Positions 17,146-25,569 of a stretch of 64,000 nucleotides of DNA are shown in pieces. This stretch comes from JBKECP01 sp047974765 (GTDB lineage: Bacteria; Pseudomonadota; Gammaproteobacteria; Pseudomonadales; Halieaceae). A program made the position numbers and the translations under genes. Where the stretch lies: positions 7,748 through 71,747 of the forward strand of contig JBKECP010000006.1 in NCBI GenBank assembly GCA_047974765.1, read 5' to 3'. The notes beneath the pieces are model-generated. The model worked only from the letters and a program-made list of their open reading frames with translations. It ran no database searches and was not told where the DNA came from. The first letter of the stretch is position 1; every line of letters starts with the position of its first letter.

Positions 17146-18489
17146 TTAAATTGCACTCTCCAGTGATAGACCACGGCCAATACCATAGTATTCAATGCCT
17201 AACTCGCGCATGTGGGCCGGGTTGTAGAGATTGCGCCCGTCAAAGATGACGGGTTGTTTCAACTGCTGTTTGATCAGCTCGAAATCCGGTGACCAAAAGG
17301 CTTTCCATTCGGTGCAAATAACCAGTGCATCGGCACCTTCAAGTGCTTCTTCCTTGTGCTCGCTGAGGATCAGATCATCGCGGTCGCCGTAGATTTCATG
17401 GCAGGCCTCCATGGCTTGTGGGTCGTAGGCGCGCACTTTGCCGCCATAAGACCAGATACCCTCCAATACATAGCGGCTTGGCGCCTCACGCATATCATCG
17501 GTGTTGGGTTTGAAGGCCAGACCCCACAGTGCAATGGTTTTGCCTGACAGGTCAGCACCGAAGCGGGCCATGACCCGCTCGGCCAGCTTGTTTTTCTGAC
17601 GCTGGTTGGTGTCGTGAACAGCTGTCAGGATTTCTGCACGGTGGCCGTGCTGACCAGCCAGAAATTTAAGGGCGCGCACGTCCTTGGGAAAGCAGGAACC
17701 GCCGTAGCCGCAGCCGGGGTAGATAAATTGATAGCCGATGCGCGGATCCGAACCCATGCCACGGCGGACATCCTCAATGTCGGCGCCTACGGCTTCGGCG
17801 ATATTGGCCATCTCGTTCATAAAGCTGATTTTGGTTGCCAACATGGCATTGGAGGCGTATTTGGTCAGTTCCGCGCTCGGCGGATCCATATGCATGATTT
17901 TCTCGTGATTGCGGTTGAAAGCCTGATACATGCGCCGCATTTCTTCCAGCACCTTCTGGGAGCGGGTGCCGATAACAATCCGGTCCGGACTCTGGCAATC
18001 CTTCACTGCTGAACCCTCTTTCAGAAACTCGGGATTGAAGGCGGTGTCAATGGGGATATCACGACCCTGATCCTGTAGTGCCTGCCTGATATGGGTCTGA
18101 ATAGCATCAGTGGTGCCAACAGGTACGGTCGATTTGGTAATCACCACCTTGCGGCTGCTCATGGTGCGGGCAATCGTTGAGGCCACCTGCATGACATAAC
18201 TTAAGTCGGCTGAGCCGTCTGGCTGTGAGGGGGTGCCTACACAGATAAACAAATAATCGCTGGTCTGTACGGCTGTTTTGGCATCGGTCGTGAATGACAA
18301 TAGCTGATTGTCCATACCGTTTTCGATCAGACTTGACAGGCCGGGCTCATAGAAGGGAACTTCTGCATTGCGCAAACGCGCCACACGTGCCTCATCCACG
18401 TCGACACAGATAACCCGATGGCCAACATCGGCGAAGATGGCCGCCTGTACCAGTCCAACATAACCACTGCCAAAGATTGTGATATTCAT
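17146..18489 (-). CDS. ugd: UDP-glucose 6-dehydrogenase
   Basis: Oxidises UDP-glucose to UDP-glucuronate with two NAD+, feeding exopolysaccharide or LPS synthesis. The 447 residues carry the Rossmann motif GSGYVGLV (7-14), the KSTVPVGT block (119-126), FNPEFLKEGSAV and the catalytic Cys266 in GGSCFPKD. The C-terminal UDP-binding domain includes LWGLAFKPNTDDMREAPS. The gene stands alone, divergent from glyA with a 282-bp gap. Confidence 0.96.
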   Translation of the reverse strand: MNITIFGSGYVGLVQAAIFADVGHRVICVDVDEARVARLRNAEVPFYEPGLSSLIENGMDNQLLSFTTDAKTAVQTSDYLFICVGTPSQPDGSADLSYVMQVASTIARTMSSRKVVITKSTVPVGTTDAIQTHIRQALQDQGRDIPIDTAFNPEFLKEGSAVKDCQSPDRIVIGTRSQKVLEEMRRMYQAFNRNHEKIMHMDPPSAELTKYASNAMLATKISFMNEMANIAEAVGADIEDVRRGMGSDPRIGYQFIYPGCGYGGSCFPKDVRALKFLAGQHGHRAEILTAVHDTNQRQKNKLAERVMARFGADLSGKTIALWGLAFKPNTDDMREAPSRYVLEGIWSYGGKVRAYDPQAMEACHEIYGDRDDLILSEHKEEALEGADALVICTEWKAFWSPDFELIKQQLKQPVIFDGRNLYNPAHMRELGIEYYGIGRGLSLESAI

Positions 18490-18666
18490 ATTGTGAATCC
18501 AGATCCGTAAGCCAGGGGCTGTATATTGCTGGCTCAGTTAGCGTGAAAGCTGCATGATAATACAAGCGCGAGACGGGTTCGCCCCTTTGAGGGCATCGGT
18601 GACAAAATTATCTTTGCCTGTTTTGCCGCCCGACATATGGGCCTGTTTACTGGTGAAATCTCCGTC

Positions 18667-18695
18667 TTATCCGGCGGCCTGATTCCGGGTAGAAT
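18667..18695 (+). promoter_or_regulatory. Candidate sigma-70 promoter of glyA
   Basis: TTATCC (18667-18672) and TAGAAT (18690-18695) are 17 bp apart, followed by a GCGCC-containing discriminator, about 75 bp upstream of the glyA start. The -10 is good, the -35 weak. Confidence 0.4.
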
Positions 18696-18771
18696 AAGCG
18701 CCTTTTACGCGGGGGCAGCAGAAACAGAGCCGCCCCCAGTACCACTGCCTTTACCGCGCCGGGAGATACCG

Positions 18772-20034
18772 ATGTTTGACCGCAGTATGACTATCCAGGG
18801 TTTTGACGATGAGATTTTTGCCGCTATTGGCGAAGAGGAGCGTCGTCAGGAAGAGCACATTGAATTGATTGCCTCTGAAAACTATACCAGCCCGAGGGTG
18901 ATGCAGGCCCAGGGTACTGTGCTGACCAACAAGTATGCCGAGGGCTACCCGGGCAAGCGCTACTATGGTGGCTGTGAATATGTGGACGATGCCGAAAGCC
19001 TGGCCATTGAGCGTGTCAGGGCTTTGTTCGGCGCCGATTACGCCAATGTTCAGCCCCACTCTGGTTCTCAGGCCAACGCGGCGGTCTATCAGGCCTTGTG
19101 TGCTCCCGGCGATACCGTGCTTGGCATGAGTTTGGCTGAAGGCGGCCACCTGACTCACGGTGCCAAGCCCAACTTTTCCGGCAAAATGTACAAGGCCGTC
19201 CAGTATGGTCTCAATGCAGCCACCGGTGAAGTGGACTACGAACAGGTGGAGACGCTGGCGCTGGAGCACAGGCCAAAGATGATTGTGGCTGGTTTTTCCG
19301 CCTATTCCAGAATCATGGACTGGGCCCGTTTTCGGGATATCGCCGACAAGATCGGCGCCTACCTGATGGTAGACATGGCCCACGTTGCTGGTCTGATCGC
19401 CGCTGGTGTTTACCCCAACCCTGTGCCCTATGCCGATGTGGTTACCTCTACCACGCACAAAACCTTGCGTGGTCCCCGCGGCGGCATCATTCTGGCTAAA
19501 GCCAATGAGGAATTGGAGAAAAAGTTCCAGTCAGCCGTTTTCCCCGGTGGTCAGGGTGGTCCGCTGATGCATGTCATTGCAGCCAAGGCAGTTAGCTTCA
19601 AGGAAGCGGCCAGCCCTGAGTTTGTCGATTACCAGAAGCAGGTGGTGGCCAATGCCCGCGCAATGGCCAGAACTTTTATCGAACGGGGCATCGACATTGT
19701 TTCTGGTGGTACCGACAACCACCTGATGCTCGTCAACCTGATTGGTAAGCCCTACACCGGTAAGGATGCGGATGAGGCACTGGGACGGGCCAATATTACA
19801 GTCAACAAAAATGCGGTGCCTAATGATCCGCGTTCACCCTTTATCACTTCCGGCTTACGTGTGGGTACGCCAGCGATAACCACACGCGGCTTTGGCGAGG
19901 CTGAAACGATCGAGCTGACTCACTGGATGTGTGATGTGCTGGCGGCGCTGGAAGGTGATAGGACCGACGCAGTTGTTGATGAAGTAAAAAGCAAAGTGCT
20001 TGAAATCTGCCAGCGCTTTCCAGTCTATCGCTGA
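18772..20034 (+). CDS. glyA: Serine hydroxymethyltransferase
   Basis: PLP enzyme that interconverts serine and glycine with tetrahydrofolate, supplying one-carbon units. The 420-residue product starts MFDRSMTIQGFDDEIFAAI, with GGGAG upstream. The PLP lysine is K230 in TSTTHKTLRGPRGG; IELIASENYTS (30-40) and YAEGYPGKRYYGG are also present. An in-frame extension to 18637 is not conserved. It is monocistronic here. Confidence 0.97.
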   Translation: MFDRSMTIQGFDDEIFAAIGEEERRQEEHIELIASENYTSPRVMQAQGTVLTNKYAEGYPGKRYYGGCEYVDDAESLAIERVRALFGADYANVQPHSGSQANAAVYQALCAPGDTVLGMSLAEGGHLTHGAKPNFSGKMYKAVQYGLNAATGEVDYEQVETLALEHRPKMIVAGFSAYSRIMDWARFRDIADKIGAYLMVDMAHVAGLIAAGVYPNPVPYADVVTSTTHKTLRGPRGGIILAKANEELEKKFQSAVFPGGQGGPLMHVIAAKAVSFKEAASPEFVDYQKQVVANARAMARTFIERGIDIVSGGTDNHLMLVNLIGKPYTGKDADEALGRANITVNKNAVPNDPRSPFITSGLRVGTPAITTRGFGEAETIELTHWMCDVLAALEGDRTDAVVDEVKSKVLEICQRFPVYR

Positions 20035-20160
20035 GTCGACCCTGCTCGGGTGCCAGTGTATACCATGAAATAAAAAGAATTTTTATACTCCAGGGAGTGT
20101 TGTTCAACAAGCCCGCCAATCAAACAGAAAAATAATCTGCTGGGTTGGCGGGATAATGAA
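20035..20160. other. Intergenic stretch after glyA
   Basis: No gene. It contains an inverted pair (gcccgccaa at 20110-20118 and ttggcggg at 20145-20152) around an A/T-rich loop, which could form a hairpin at the end of the glyA transcript. A T run is absent. Confidence 0.35.
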
Positions 20161-20284
20161 CCGCCGCAGGCTGTAAGCCCGCGCGAATCCTGCGAAAATC
20201 AAGGGGTTTCACACATTCCGCTGATTTTCAGGGGCGATAATCAAATAGTGAGGGCTTCATCTATCGGGTTGCCGGGTTAATAAT
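20161..20284 (+). repeat. Dispersed intergenic repeat, copy 1
   Basis: Roughly 124 bp shared with 27370-27493 and, more weakly, 58351-58444. Recognisable blocks in order: CCGCCGC(A/G)GGCTGTAAGC, GAAAATCA, GGTTTCACA, CGCTGATTTTCAGGGGCGA, CAAATAG, TTCATCTAT, and a closing GCC(G/A)GGTTAATA. Internal inverted repeats (GAAAATCA/TGATTTTC) allow a folded structure. No open frame spans it. Confidence 0.75.
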
Positions 20285-20358
20285 GGGCCTGGTTTGTCCG
20301 TTATCAAAAGAAAGCCGCTGAGAGACTTTCCTTTATTACATTACGCCAATGGCACTGC

Positions 20359-21510
20359 TTAGAGTAAAAAATGCTGAAAATCCGCTGGTGTTTTGCAGCC
20401 CAGTTGTTTGGCGACTTGCAGCAACTGAAGTGCAATCATATTGCCGGTATGTAAGCCGCCCATATTGCCCAGTGCTGCTGCACCATAAACAAACAGGCGG
20501 CCAAAGAAGCCCATTCTGGCGCCGCAGGCCAATACTTTGGCCAGGTCGGTTCCGCTATACAGTCCGCTGTCAAATAATACTTCGATACGATCGCCAACGC
20601 TCTCTGTAATGGCCTTGAGGCTGGCAATATGAGACGCCCCTGCATCCAGTTGTCGACCACCGTGATTTGAAATAACGACGCCATCCATCCCGATATCCGC
20701 AGCTATGCGAGCATCTTCAATGCTGTTGATGCCTTTCAGCATGATTTTCCCGGGCCATTTATCGCGGATAATTTTCAGGCTGTTACTGTCTACTGGTCCC
20801 ATTACGCTCTTATTCATAAATTCGCGCAGTTGGTCTGTGGGTGTGTTGGCCGGAATATAAGGTAGCAGGGTTTCCATTTGAGGCTTGCCTGCCTGTGCCG
20901 TGGCAGCGAGCCAGGATGGGCGGGCCAACATCTGCAGGATGTTGCGTATCGACATTTTGGGCGGCATAGCCAGACCGTTGCGTATATCCTTGGGGCGATA
21001 ACCAAAGGTGGGTACATCAACAGTGATCATCAGCTCCTGATAACCTGCTGCTTGCAGACGATTGAGTAAGTCCTGCCGAACGCTGTCATCCGTCGGGTTG
21101 TAAAACTGAAACCAGGCATAACCCTGGCCAATTTCGGCAATGCGCTCCAGGCTGGCCGAAGACACTGTGCTCAATACATAGGGTATTTTCAGGCTGGCAG
21201 CCGCGCCAGCCAGTATTTCAGGTGCTCTTGGCCACATAAGCCCCTGTAGACCAACGGGTGCTATACCAAAAGGGTAAGCATAGCTTTTACCAAATAGCTC
21301 AATAGATAGATTCGGCTCACAGCGACGATTAAGCAAAGAGCCTCCCAACTCAATTTCATCAAGCCACCGCAAATTTGCCGCCAGGCCGCGCTCATCGATG
21401 ATTCCCCCTTCAAGATAATCAAAGGCAAAACGGGGCATGCGTTTGGCGGCTTTGGCTTTGAGGTAGCGGGCATGTGAATAGCGTGGATTGAAGTAGTTGT
21501 TGTCGAGCAT
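20359..21510 (-). CDS. FMN-dependent alpha-hydroxy-acid dehydrogenase (lactate/glycolate type)
   Basis: A 383-residue TIM-barrel flavoenzyme of the L-lactate dehydrogenase/glycolate oxidase family. It oxidises L-2-hydroxy-acids to 2-keto-acids and passes electrons to quinone or oxygen. The active-site base is H283 in SNHGGRQLD, the FMN lysine K259 in IMLKG; Y32 in FDYLEGG, YNPTDDS and TVDVPTFGYRPKD are also typical. It lies 90 bp downstream of the porin gene on the same strand, with a terminator-like hairpin in between. With AldA and the PQQ enzyme it would complete diol oxidation (inference). Confidence 0.86.
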   Translation of the reverse strand: MLDNNYFNPRYSHARYLKAKAAKRMPRFAFDYLEGGIIDERGLAANLRWLDEIELGGSLLNRRCEPNLSIELFGKSYAYPFGIAPVGLQGLMWPRAPEILAGAAASLKIPYVLSTVSSASLERIAEIGQGYAWFQFYNPTDDSVRQDLLNRLQAAGYQELMITVDVPTFGYRPKDIRNGLAMPPKMSIRNILQMLARPSWLAATAQAGKPQMETLLPYIPANTPTDQLREFMNKSVMGPVDSNSLKIIRDKWPGKIMLKGINSIEDARIAADIGMDGVVISNHGGRQLDAGASHIASLKAITESVGDRIEVLFDSGLYSGTDLAKVLACGARMGFFGRLFVYGAAALGNMGGLHTGNMIALQLLQVAKQLGCKTPADFQHFLL

Positions 21511-21540
21511 GGCTAGTCGACCCCAGGTTAAGAATTAGAA

Positions 21541-21581
21541 GAAAAAGCAGGCTGGTCATGCGATTTGGCATGAGTAACCTG
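21541..21581 (-). terminator. Terminator-like hairpin after the porin gene
   Basis: On the minus strand a 14-bp imperfect stem (CAGGTTACTCATGC / GCATGACCAGCCTG, about three mismatches) with a 6-nt loop is followed by CTTTTTCTT. It would weaken read-through from the porin gene into the FMN dehydrogenase gene. Confidence 0.6.
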
Positions 21582-21600
21582 AAGCCTGGCATCTGCTGTC

Positions 21601-22842
21601 TCAAAAGTGATAGGAGAGTTCTACACTGAACCCGTCCCAGCTTGCTTCATTGTTGCCATTTGTCTTCAGACCGCCGGAATTTGCTTCTTCAGTTTGCTTT
21701 ACGTATTCGGCTTTGACAAGAATGTCTTTATCAAACCAGTAGCCTAGCCCAAGCTGATAACGGTCGAGGATTTCATCATCGTCAATGCCATCTGATTTAT
21801 TGGATGAGATGGAATAGCGGGCAGTGAGATAAATGGATTCATTAAGATTGATTTTTGTCGTTATACTGGCGTACTGCATTTTTGCTTCTTTATCCAGGAA
21901 CTGGCCTGAACCAAAGCCGTTATAGAAGGAATAGTCATCTTTGGCTACGCCGAAAATACCCTGAAGCATGAAGCGTTCATTTTCATAATGAACATCTATT
22001 TGATAAATGCTGGCTTCAATGGCTGGAATCAGTGCAACGTGTGTCGCACGTGTTGCCGGGCCGCCGGTGGAAAACTCATAATTATCGCCATCACCCAGGC
22101 CAATTGATGAATTTACACTGCCGCCGCTATTGAGGATGCAGAGACCTCCATCGCATTGAGGATCACCCGTTGTTTGAAATATCCCTGCACCAAAGCCGAA
22201 GCCGTTGTCCATAATATAGGTGAGATTGGCGCGATAATCATAGCCCGCACCATCGCTGAAATCAGAAAAAAAATTGGGTGTTGATACTGACAAATCCCAG
22301 TTCAGCTTGCCCGCTCCCATTTCCTTCTTGCCCAGAAACCAGACGCCCTCTTCAGCCGTGATCATGTCAACGGGCGAATTGCCAATTAATGGATTGGCCT
22401 GAACAACGGCGCCATCAGAGTAATATAAAAATGTCATGCTGCCGGGATATGCAATCAGATTACCTACGCGAACATTATTGTAATCATTGAGTTTGACATC
22501 AACCCAGGCAAGATCCTGTGAAATGGCAAATTTGGTAATACCTGAAAAATCATTGGGTTCTTCGGCAAGCTCAGCAAATATACTTATGCGATCAGTCAGT
22601 TTGGCACTGATATGAAGAGCATACCGCAAGCGCTGAAAACCGGATTGTGCATCTTCATCTGAGGGTAAAGCGCTTGCGCCATCCACTTCAAATGCAGACT
22701 GCCAGCCCTGTGCTACATAACCTCCGATATGAATTTTTTCATACCATTGTCTACTGTCTTTTGCGTTGGATGATGTGCTTGCCGTCACCAATGTCAGGGC
22801 AGACGCGATAGAGAAAAGGGCAGTTCCATGATAGCTCTTCAT
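21601..22842 (-). CDS. Outer-membrane porin-like beta-barrel protein
   Basis: A 413-residue exported protein. The signal peptide runs to about residue 27 (TASTSSNA). The mature part has alternating aromatic/hydrophobic strands, acidic loops with Asp/Gly and a C-terminal Phe (SVELSYHF), the outer-membrane barrel signature. Near-repeated strand motifs such as YQLGLGYWF are typical of phosphate/alginate-type porins. One Cys pair (CDGGLC) sits in a loop. It is preceded by a near-consensus sigma-54 promoter and sits divergently to aldA, suggesting uptake of the substrate of the neighbouring oxidation genes. Exact porin family not determined. Confidence 0.72.
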   Translation of the reverse strand: MKSYHGTALFSIASALTLVTASTSSNAKDSRQWYEKIHIGGYVAQGWQSAFEVDGASALPSDEDAQSGFQRLRYALHISAKLTDRISIFAELAEEPNDFSGITKFAISQDLAWVDVKLNDYNNVRVGNLIAYPGSMTFLYYSDGAVVQANPLIGNSPVDMITAEEGVWFLGKKEMGAGKLNWDLSVSTPNFFSDFSDGAGYDYRANLTYIMDNGFGFGAGIFQTTGDPQCDGGLCILNSGGSVNSSIGLGDGDNYEFSTGGPATRATHVALIPAIEASIYQIDVHYENERFMLQGIFGVAKDDYSFYNGFGSGQFLDKEAKMQYASITTKINLNESIYLTARYSISSNKSDGIDDDEILDRYQLGLGYWFDKDILVKAEYVKQTEEANSGGLKTNGNNEASWDGFSVELSYHF

Positions 22843-22946
22843 AACGTTCTCCAGGATATTTTTATAATTAAATTGCTGTATGCGTTATAAGCACTGCCGC
22901 ATTGACAATTCTATTGTGTATGCGCAGATGGCTTGCATAGGCTGGA

Positions 22947-22961
22947 GCAATTTTCCTGCCA
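22947..22961 (-). promoter_or_regulatory. Sigma-54 promoter of the porin gene
   Basis: On the minus strand TGGCAGGAAAATTGC matches TGGCACG-N4-TTGC with one mismatch and exact GG-N10-GC spacing. It lies about 105 bp upstream of the porin start. A sigma-54 activator gene is 6 kb away. Confidence 0.7.
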
Positions 22962-23450
22962 ACATCGATTTAATAGGTTTTTTGGTCGTGATTTTCATGA
23001 TAAGTCCATGAAAAATAGTGATATTGAAATAATTTTTTTATGTTTGTAAAAAGTAGCTTAACCGACAGGGCTTGTGGCTGGTGTTGTCAAAAGCAAGCGA
23101 CATCTGTGTCAGGTGTTTCATGTTTATCGCAACAATATAAATAAATTGAGAATATTTTTTGCTTATTCACAACTGGATTTGGGTAGATAAAAAGCTGCTA
23201 TTAGTCTGATAGTCAAATAGATCTTATTAATTTATTAAATTGACGCCCTTTCCTGGTCGTAAAAAAGTGTGATTTTCCTGACCAGTCAAGGGCTTACATT
23301 GGCTAAGTCAATGGGCCACACGAGTCGTTTCACCCTGTTAATCCGACAATAATTATTGCCGGGTTAACAGCTTGATAGCTTGAGGATTTTGATGTTCTTT
23401 TGATTTTTTGAAAAAGCTATTGTGATGCTTTTTTGAGGCTGGGCTAGGTC
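22962..23450. other. Long AT-rich divergent regulatory region
   Basis: Almost 500 bp without a gene between two opposed sigma-54 promoters. It holds an imperfect palindrome at 23335-23370 and would be the place for upstream activator sites of the sigma-54 activator encoded at 28828-30777. I could not define a repeated activator motif by eye. Confidence 0.45.
23335..23370. repeat. Imperfect palindrome upstream of aldA
   Basis: A 36-bp inverted repeat centred on AATAATTATT with one internal mismatch and one G-T pair. Its right half (ATTGCCGGGTTAA) is identical to that of the perfect palindrome at 25198-25235 on the other side of aldA. Confidence 0.7.
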
Positions 23451-23465
23451 GGCATAAATATTGCT
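23450..23465 (+). promoter_or_regulatory. Probable sigma-54 promoter of aldA
   Basis: CGGCATAAATATTGCT keeps the essential GG-N10-GC spacing and the TTGCT -12 box; the -24 box (CGGCATA) is weaker. It leaves a leader of about 140 bp before the aldA start. Confidence 0.5.
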
Positions 23466-23614
23466 GCATAGGTACTGCTAATGGCATTGCTGTAGTCAAT
23501 ACGATATCGATCAAGCGGGCGTTTATCTGCTCGGTAGTATTTTAAATTATCGTTGAAGGAATGCAGCAACGGGATTGATTAATAATAACTTGTACACAGC
23601 TGATGAGGTAGGTC

Positions 23615-25057
23615 ATGACTAAAACAGTGCAGCAATATTGTAATTTTATTGATGGAGAATTTGTCAGTTCATCCTCAAACCGGATTGATGTGTTTAATCC
23701 GGCCAATGGAGAAATGCTTGCCGGTATACCTGAAACCAGTATTGATGATGTTGATCGTGCTATAAGTGCAGCCAGAAAGGCCCAGCCAGAATGGTCGAAA
23801 ATTCCGGCTGTTGAACGGGCCGCCTATTTACACAAAATGGCTGTGGCTGTACGCGAAAATAAGGAGTTTTTTGCCGATATTCTTGTAAAAGAGCAGGGCA
23901 AAGTGCGTCAGCTTGCTGAAACTGAGGTTGAAGTGACCGCAGGCTATTTTGATTATATGGCAGAGTGGGGGCGTCGTATTGAAGGTGAGATAATTGAAAG
24001 TGATCGCCCCAATGAGCATATTTTACTGTTCCGAAAACCTCTGGGCGTAGTTGCCGGAATACTGCCATGGAATTTTCCATTCTTTCTTGTGGCAAGGAAG
24101 CTGGCACCAGCACTGATTACCGGTAATACAGCTGTTATTAAACCAAGTGAGGAAACACCTATAAATGCGTTTGAATTTGCTCGATGTATCAGCCATATAG
24201 GCTTGCCAAAAGGTGTGTTTAATCTGGTTGGTGGCAGTGGGGAAACGGTGGGGCATCACCTTTCTGGCAGCGATCAGGTGGATATGATTAGCTTTACGGG
24301 TAGTGTGTTGACGGGTTCAAGAATTATGGCGTCGGCAGCTACTAATATTACCAAGGTTAATCTTGAGCTGGGTGGTAAGGCGCCGGCTATTGTTATGAAT
24401 GATGCCGATATTGATTTGGCCGTCAGGGCGATCAGGGATTCTCGTGTCATTAATACCGGGCAGGTATGTAATTGCGTTGAGCGGGTGTATGTACAAAATA
24501 CAGTTGCTGATGAGTTTTTGGCTAAAATGATTGAGGCCATGAGTAGTACCCGTTATGGTGATCCTGGTGTGGATAACGATCTGGATATGGGGCCATTGAT
24601 TAACGGGGCGGCACTTGAGCGGATGGAGGGGGCAGTAAAAACCGCCATAAACCAGGGGGCTGAGTTGATGCTGGGTGGTCGGCGGGCAGATATGGAGCAT
24701 GGGTTTCACTATGAACCAACGGTGCTTGGTGGATGCTCCAATAATATGGATATTATGCGCAAAGAAATATTTGGTCCGATACTTCCTGTTCAGATATTTT
24801 CTGATTTTGAAGAAGCTGTAGCATTGGCAAATGACAGTGACTACGGCCTTACATCATCTATATATACCAGCAACCTCAATACAGGAATGATAGCCAGTAA
24901 AATGCTTCGCTTTGGTGAAACCTATATTAACAGGGAAAACTTTGAAGCTATACAGGGTTTTCATGCCGGTGTACGAAAATCCGGGTTAGGTGGCGCAGAT
25001 GGTAAACATGGACTTTATGAAAATATGGCAACACATGTTGTTTATATTGATTTTTAG
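23615..25057 (+). CDS. aldA: AldA-type NAD-dependent aldehyde dehydrogenase (lactaldehyde/glycolaldehyde)
   Basis: A 480-residue aldehyde dehydrogenase closely resembling E. coli AldA along its length, for example DYMAEW-RR-EGEII-SDRP, GILPWNFPFF and ETYINRENFEA. The catalytic Cys is C285 in GQVCNC and the general base E251 in LELGGKAP. AldA oxidises lactaldehyde and glycolaldehyde to lactate and glycolate. Between a porin gene (divergent) and a PQQ dehydrogenase gene (same strand). A weak GAGGTAGGTC precedes the start. Regulation by sigma-54 is suggested by the upstream promoter. Confidence 0.9.
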   Translation: MTKTVQQYCNFIDGEFVSSSSNRIDVFNPANGEMLAGIPETSIDDVDRAISAARKAQPEWSKIPAVERAAYLHKMAVAVRENKEFFADILVKEQGKVRQLAETEVEVTAGYFDYMAEWGRRIEGEIIESDRPNEHILLFRKPLGVVAGILPWNFPFFLVARKLAPALITGNTAVIKPSEETPINAFEFARCISHIGLPKGVFNLVGGSGETVGHHLSGSDQVDMISFTGSVLTGSRIMASAATNITKVNLELGGKAPAIVMNDADIDLAVRAIRDSRVINTGQVCNCVERVYVQNTVADEFLAKMIEAMSSTRYGDPGVDNDLDMGPLINGAALERMEGAVKTAINQGAELMLGGRRADMEHGFHYEPTVLGGCSNNMDIMRKEIFGPILPVQIFSDFEEAVALANDSDYGLTSSIYTSNLNTGMIASKMLRFGETYINRENFEAIQGFHAGVRKSGLGGADGKHGLYENMATHVVYIDF

Positions 25058-25197
25058 CGTCGTATATTGGTAATTGACAGGCAGGATGGAAGTCAGAATA
25101 CTTATTTTAAAGTCTGCTTGTTGTTAACAAAGGGTGTGGTAGTTATACCGTGCCCTTTTTTATTGGTATCTGCGAAGGTTGTGATAAGCACCTGATT

Positions 25198-25235
25198 ATT
25201 ATTAACCCGGCAATAATTATTGCCGGGTTAATAAT
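25198..25235. repeat. Perfect 38-bp palindrome between aldA and the PQQ dehydrogenase gene
   Basis: Every base pairs across the centre between 25216 and 25217 (core CCCGGCAATAATTATTGCCGGG). It could be an attenuating hairpin or a protein-binding dyad; it has no T run. The core is shared with the imperfect palindrome upstream of aldA. Confidence 0.85.
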
Positions 25236-25457
25236 TCAAGGGGCAGGTGATAAAACAACCTGATAATTGTTGCCCGCTGGAACAACTGTCGCATGCGGAT
25301 AGGTCAACACTGGGGTGTGGCATCGACTTTGTGATGACTGAAAGTTCTGGCAGCATTTGCCGGTCAGTGTATCGATATTTAAAAAGTACAGATTTTTCAA
25401 TGGGCTGGAATAAAAAATCAAAAATAAAAACTATAGTCCGAAAGTGCTTTGATGGTA
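25236..25457. other. Upstream region of the PQQ dehydrogenase gene
   Basis: About 220 bp without a convincing gene; one 72-codon frame has no ribosome-binding site or homology cue. It lies directly upstream of a sigma-54 promoter, so it likely holds activator sites (for example the repeated ACAAC/GTTG words around 25254-25288). Confidence 0.35.
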
Positions 25458-25473
25458 TGGCATGATGATTGCA
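25458..25473 (+). promoter_or_regulatory. Sigma-54 promoter of the PQQ dehydrogenase gene
   Basis: TGGCATGATGATTGCA matches TGGCACG-N4-TTGCW with one mismatch and exact spacing, 97 bp before the start codon. Confidence 0.75.
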
Positions 25474-25569
25474 CTACTTACTGCAGAAGGCGTATTCAAA
25501 GATTATGCTGACCATGATACGCAATAGTGATCGCCCAAATACATAATGATAATGCGAAGGAGTTTACTC

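Noticed and set aside
18490..18771. Riboswitch upstream of glyA
   Set aside because: I could not see a glycine, SAM or THF riboswitch core; only a plausible promoter.
18751..19458. 235-codon frame opposite glyA
   Set aside because: Antisense shadow of glyA.
23480..23492. TGGCATTGC word upstream of aldA as a second sigma-54 promoter
   Set aside because: GG and GC elements are far too close; spacing must be 10 bp.
25247..25465. 72-codon frame between aldA and the PQQ dehydrogenase gene
   Set aside because: It lacks a ribosome-binding site and overlaps the sigma-54 promoter; composition looks non-coding.
25540..25558. Possible Fur box (CATAATGATAATGCG) before the PQQ dehydrogenase
   Set aside because: Only the left half fits the Fur consensus; the right half is not symmetric, and it lies downstream of the sigma-54 promoter.
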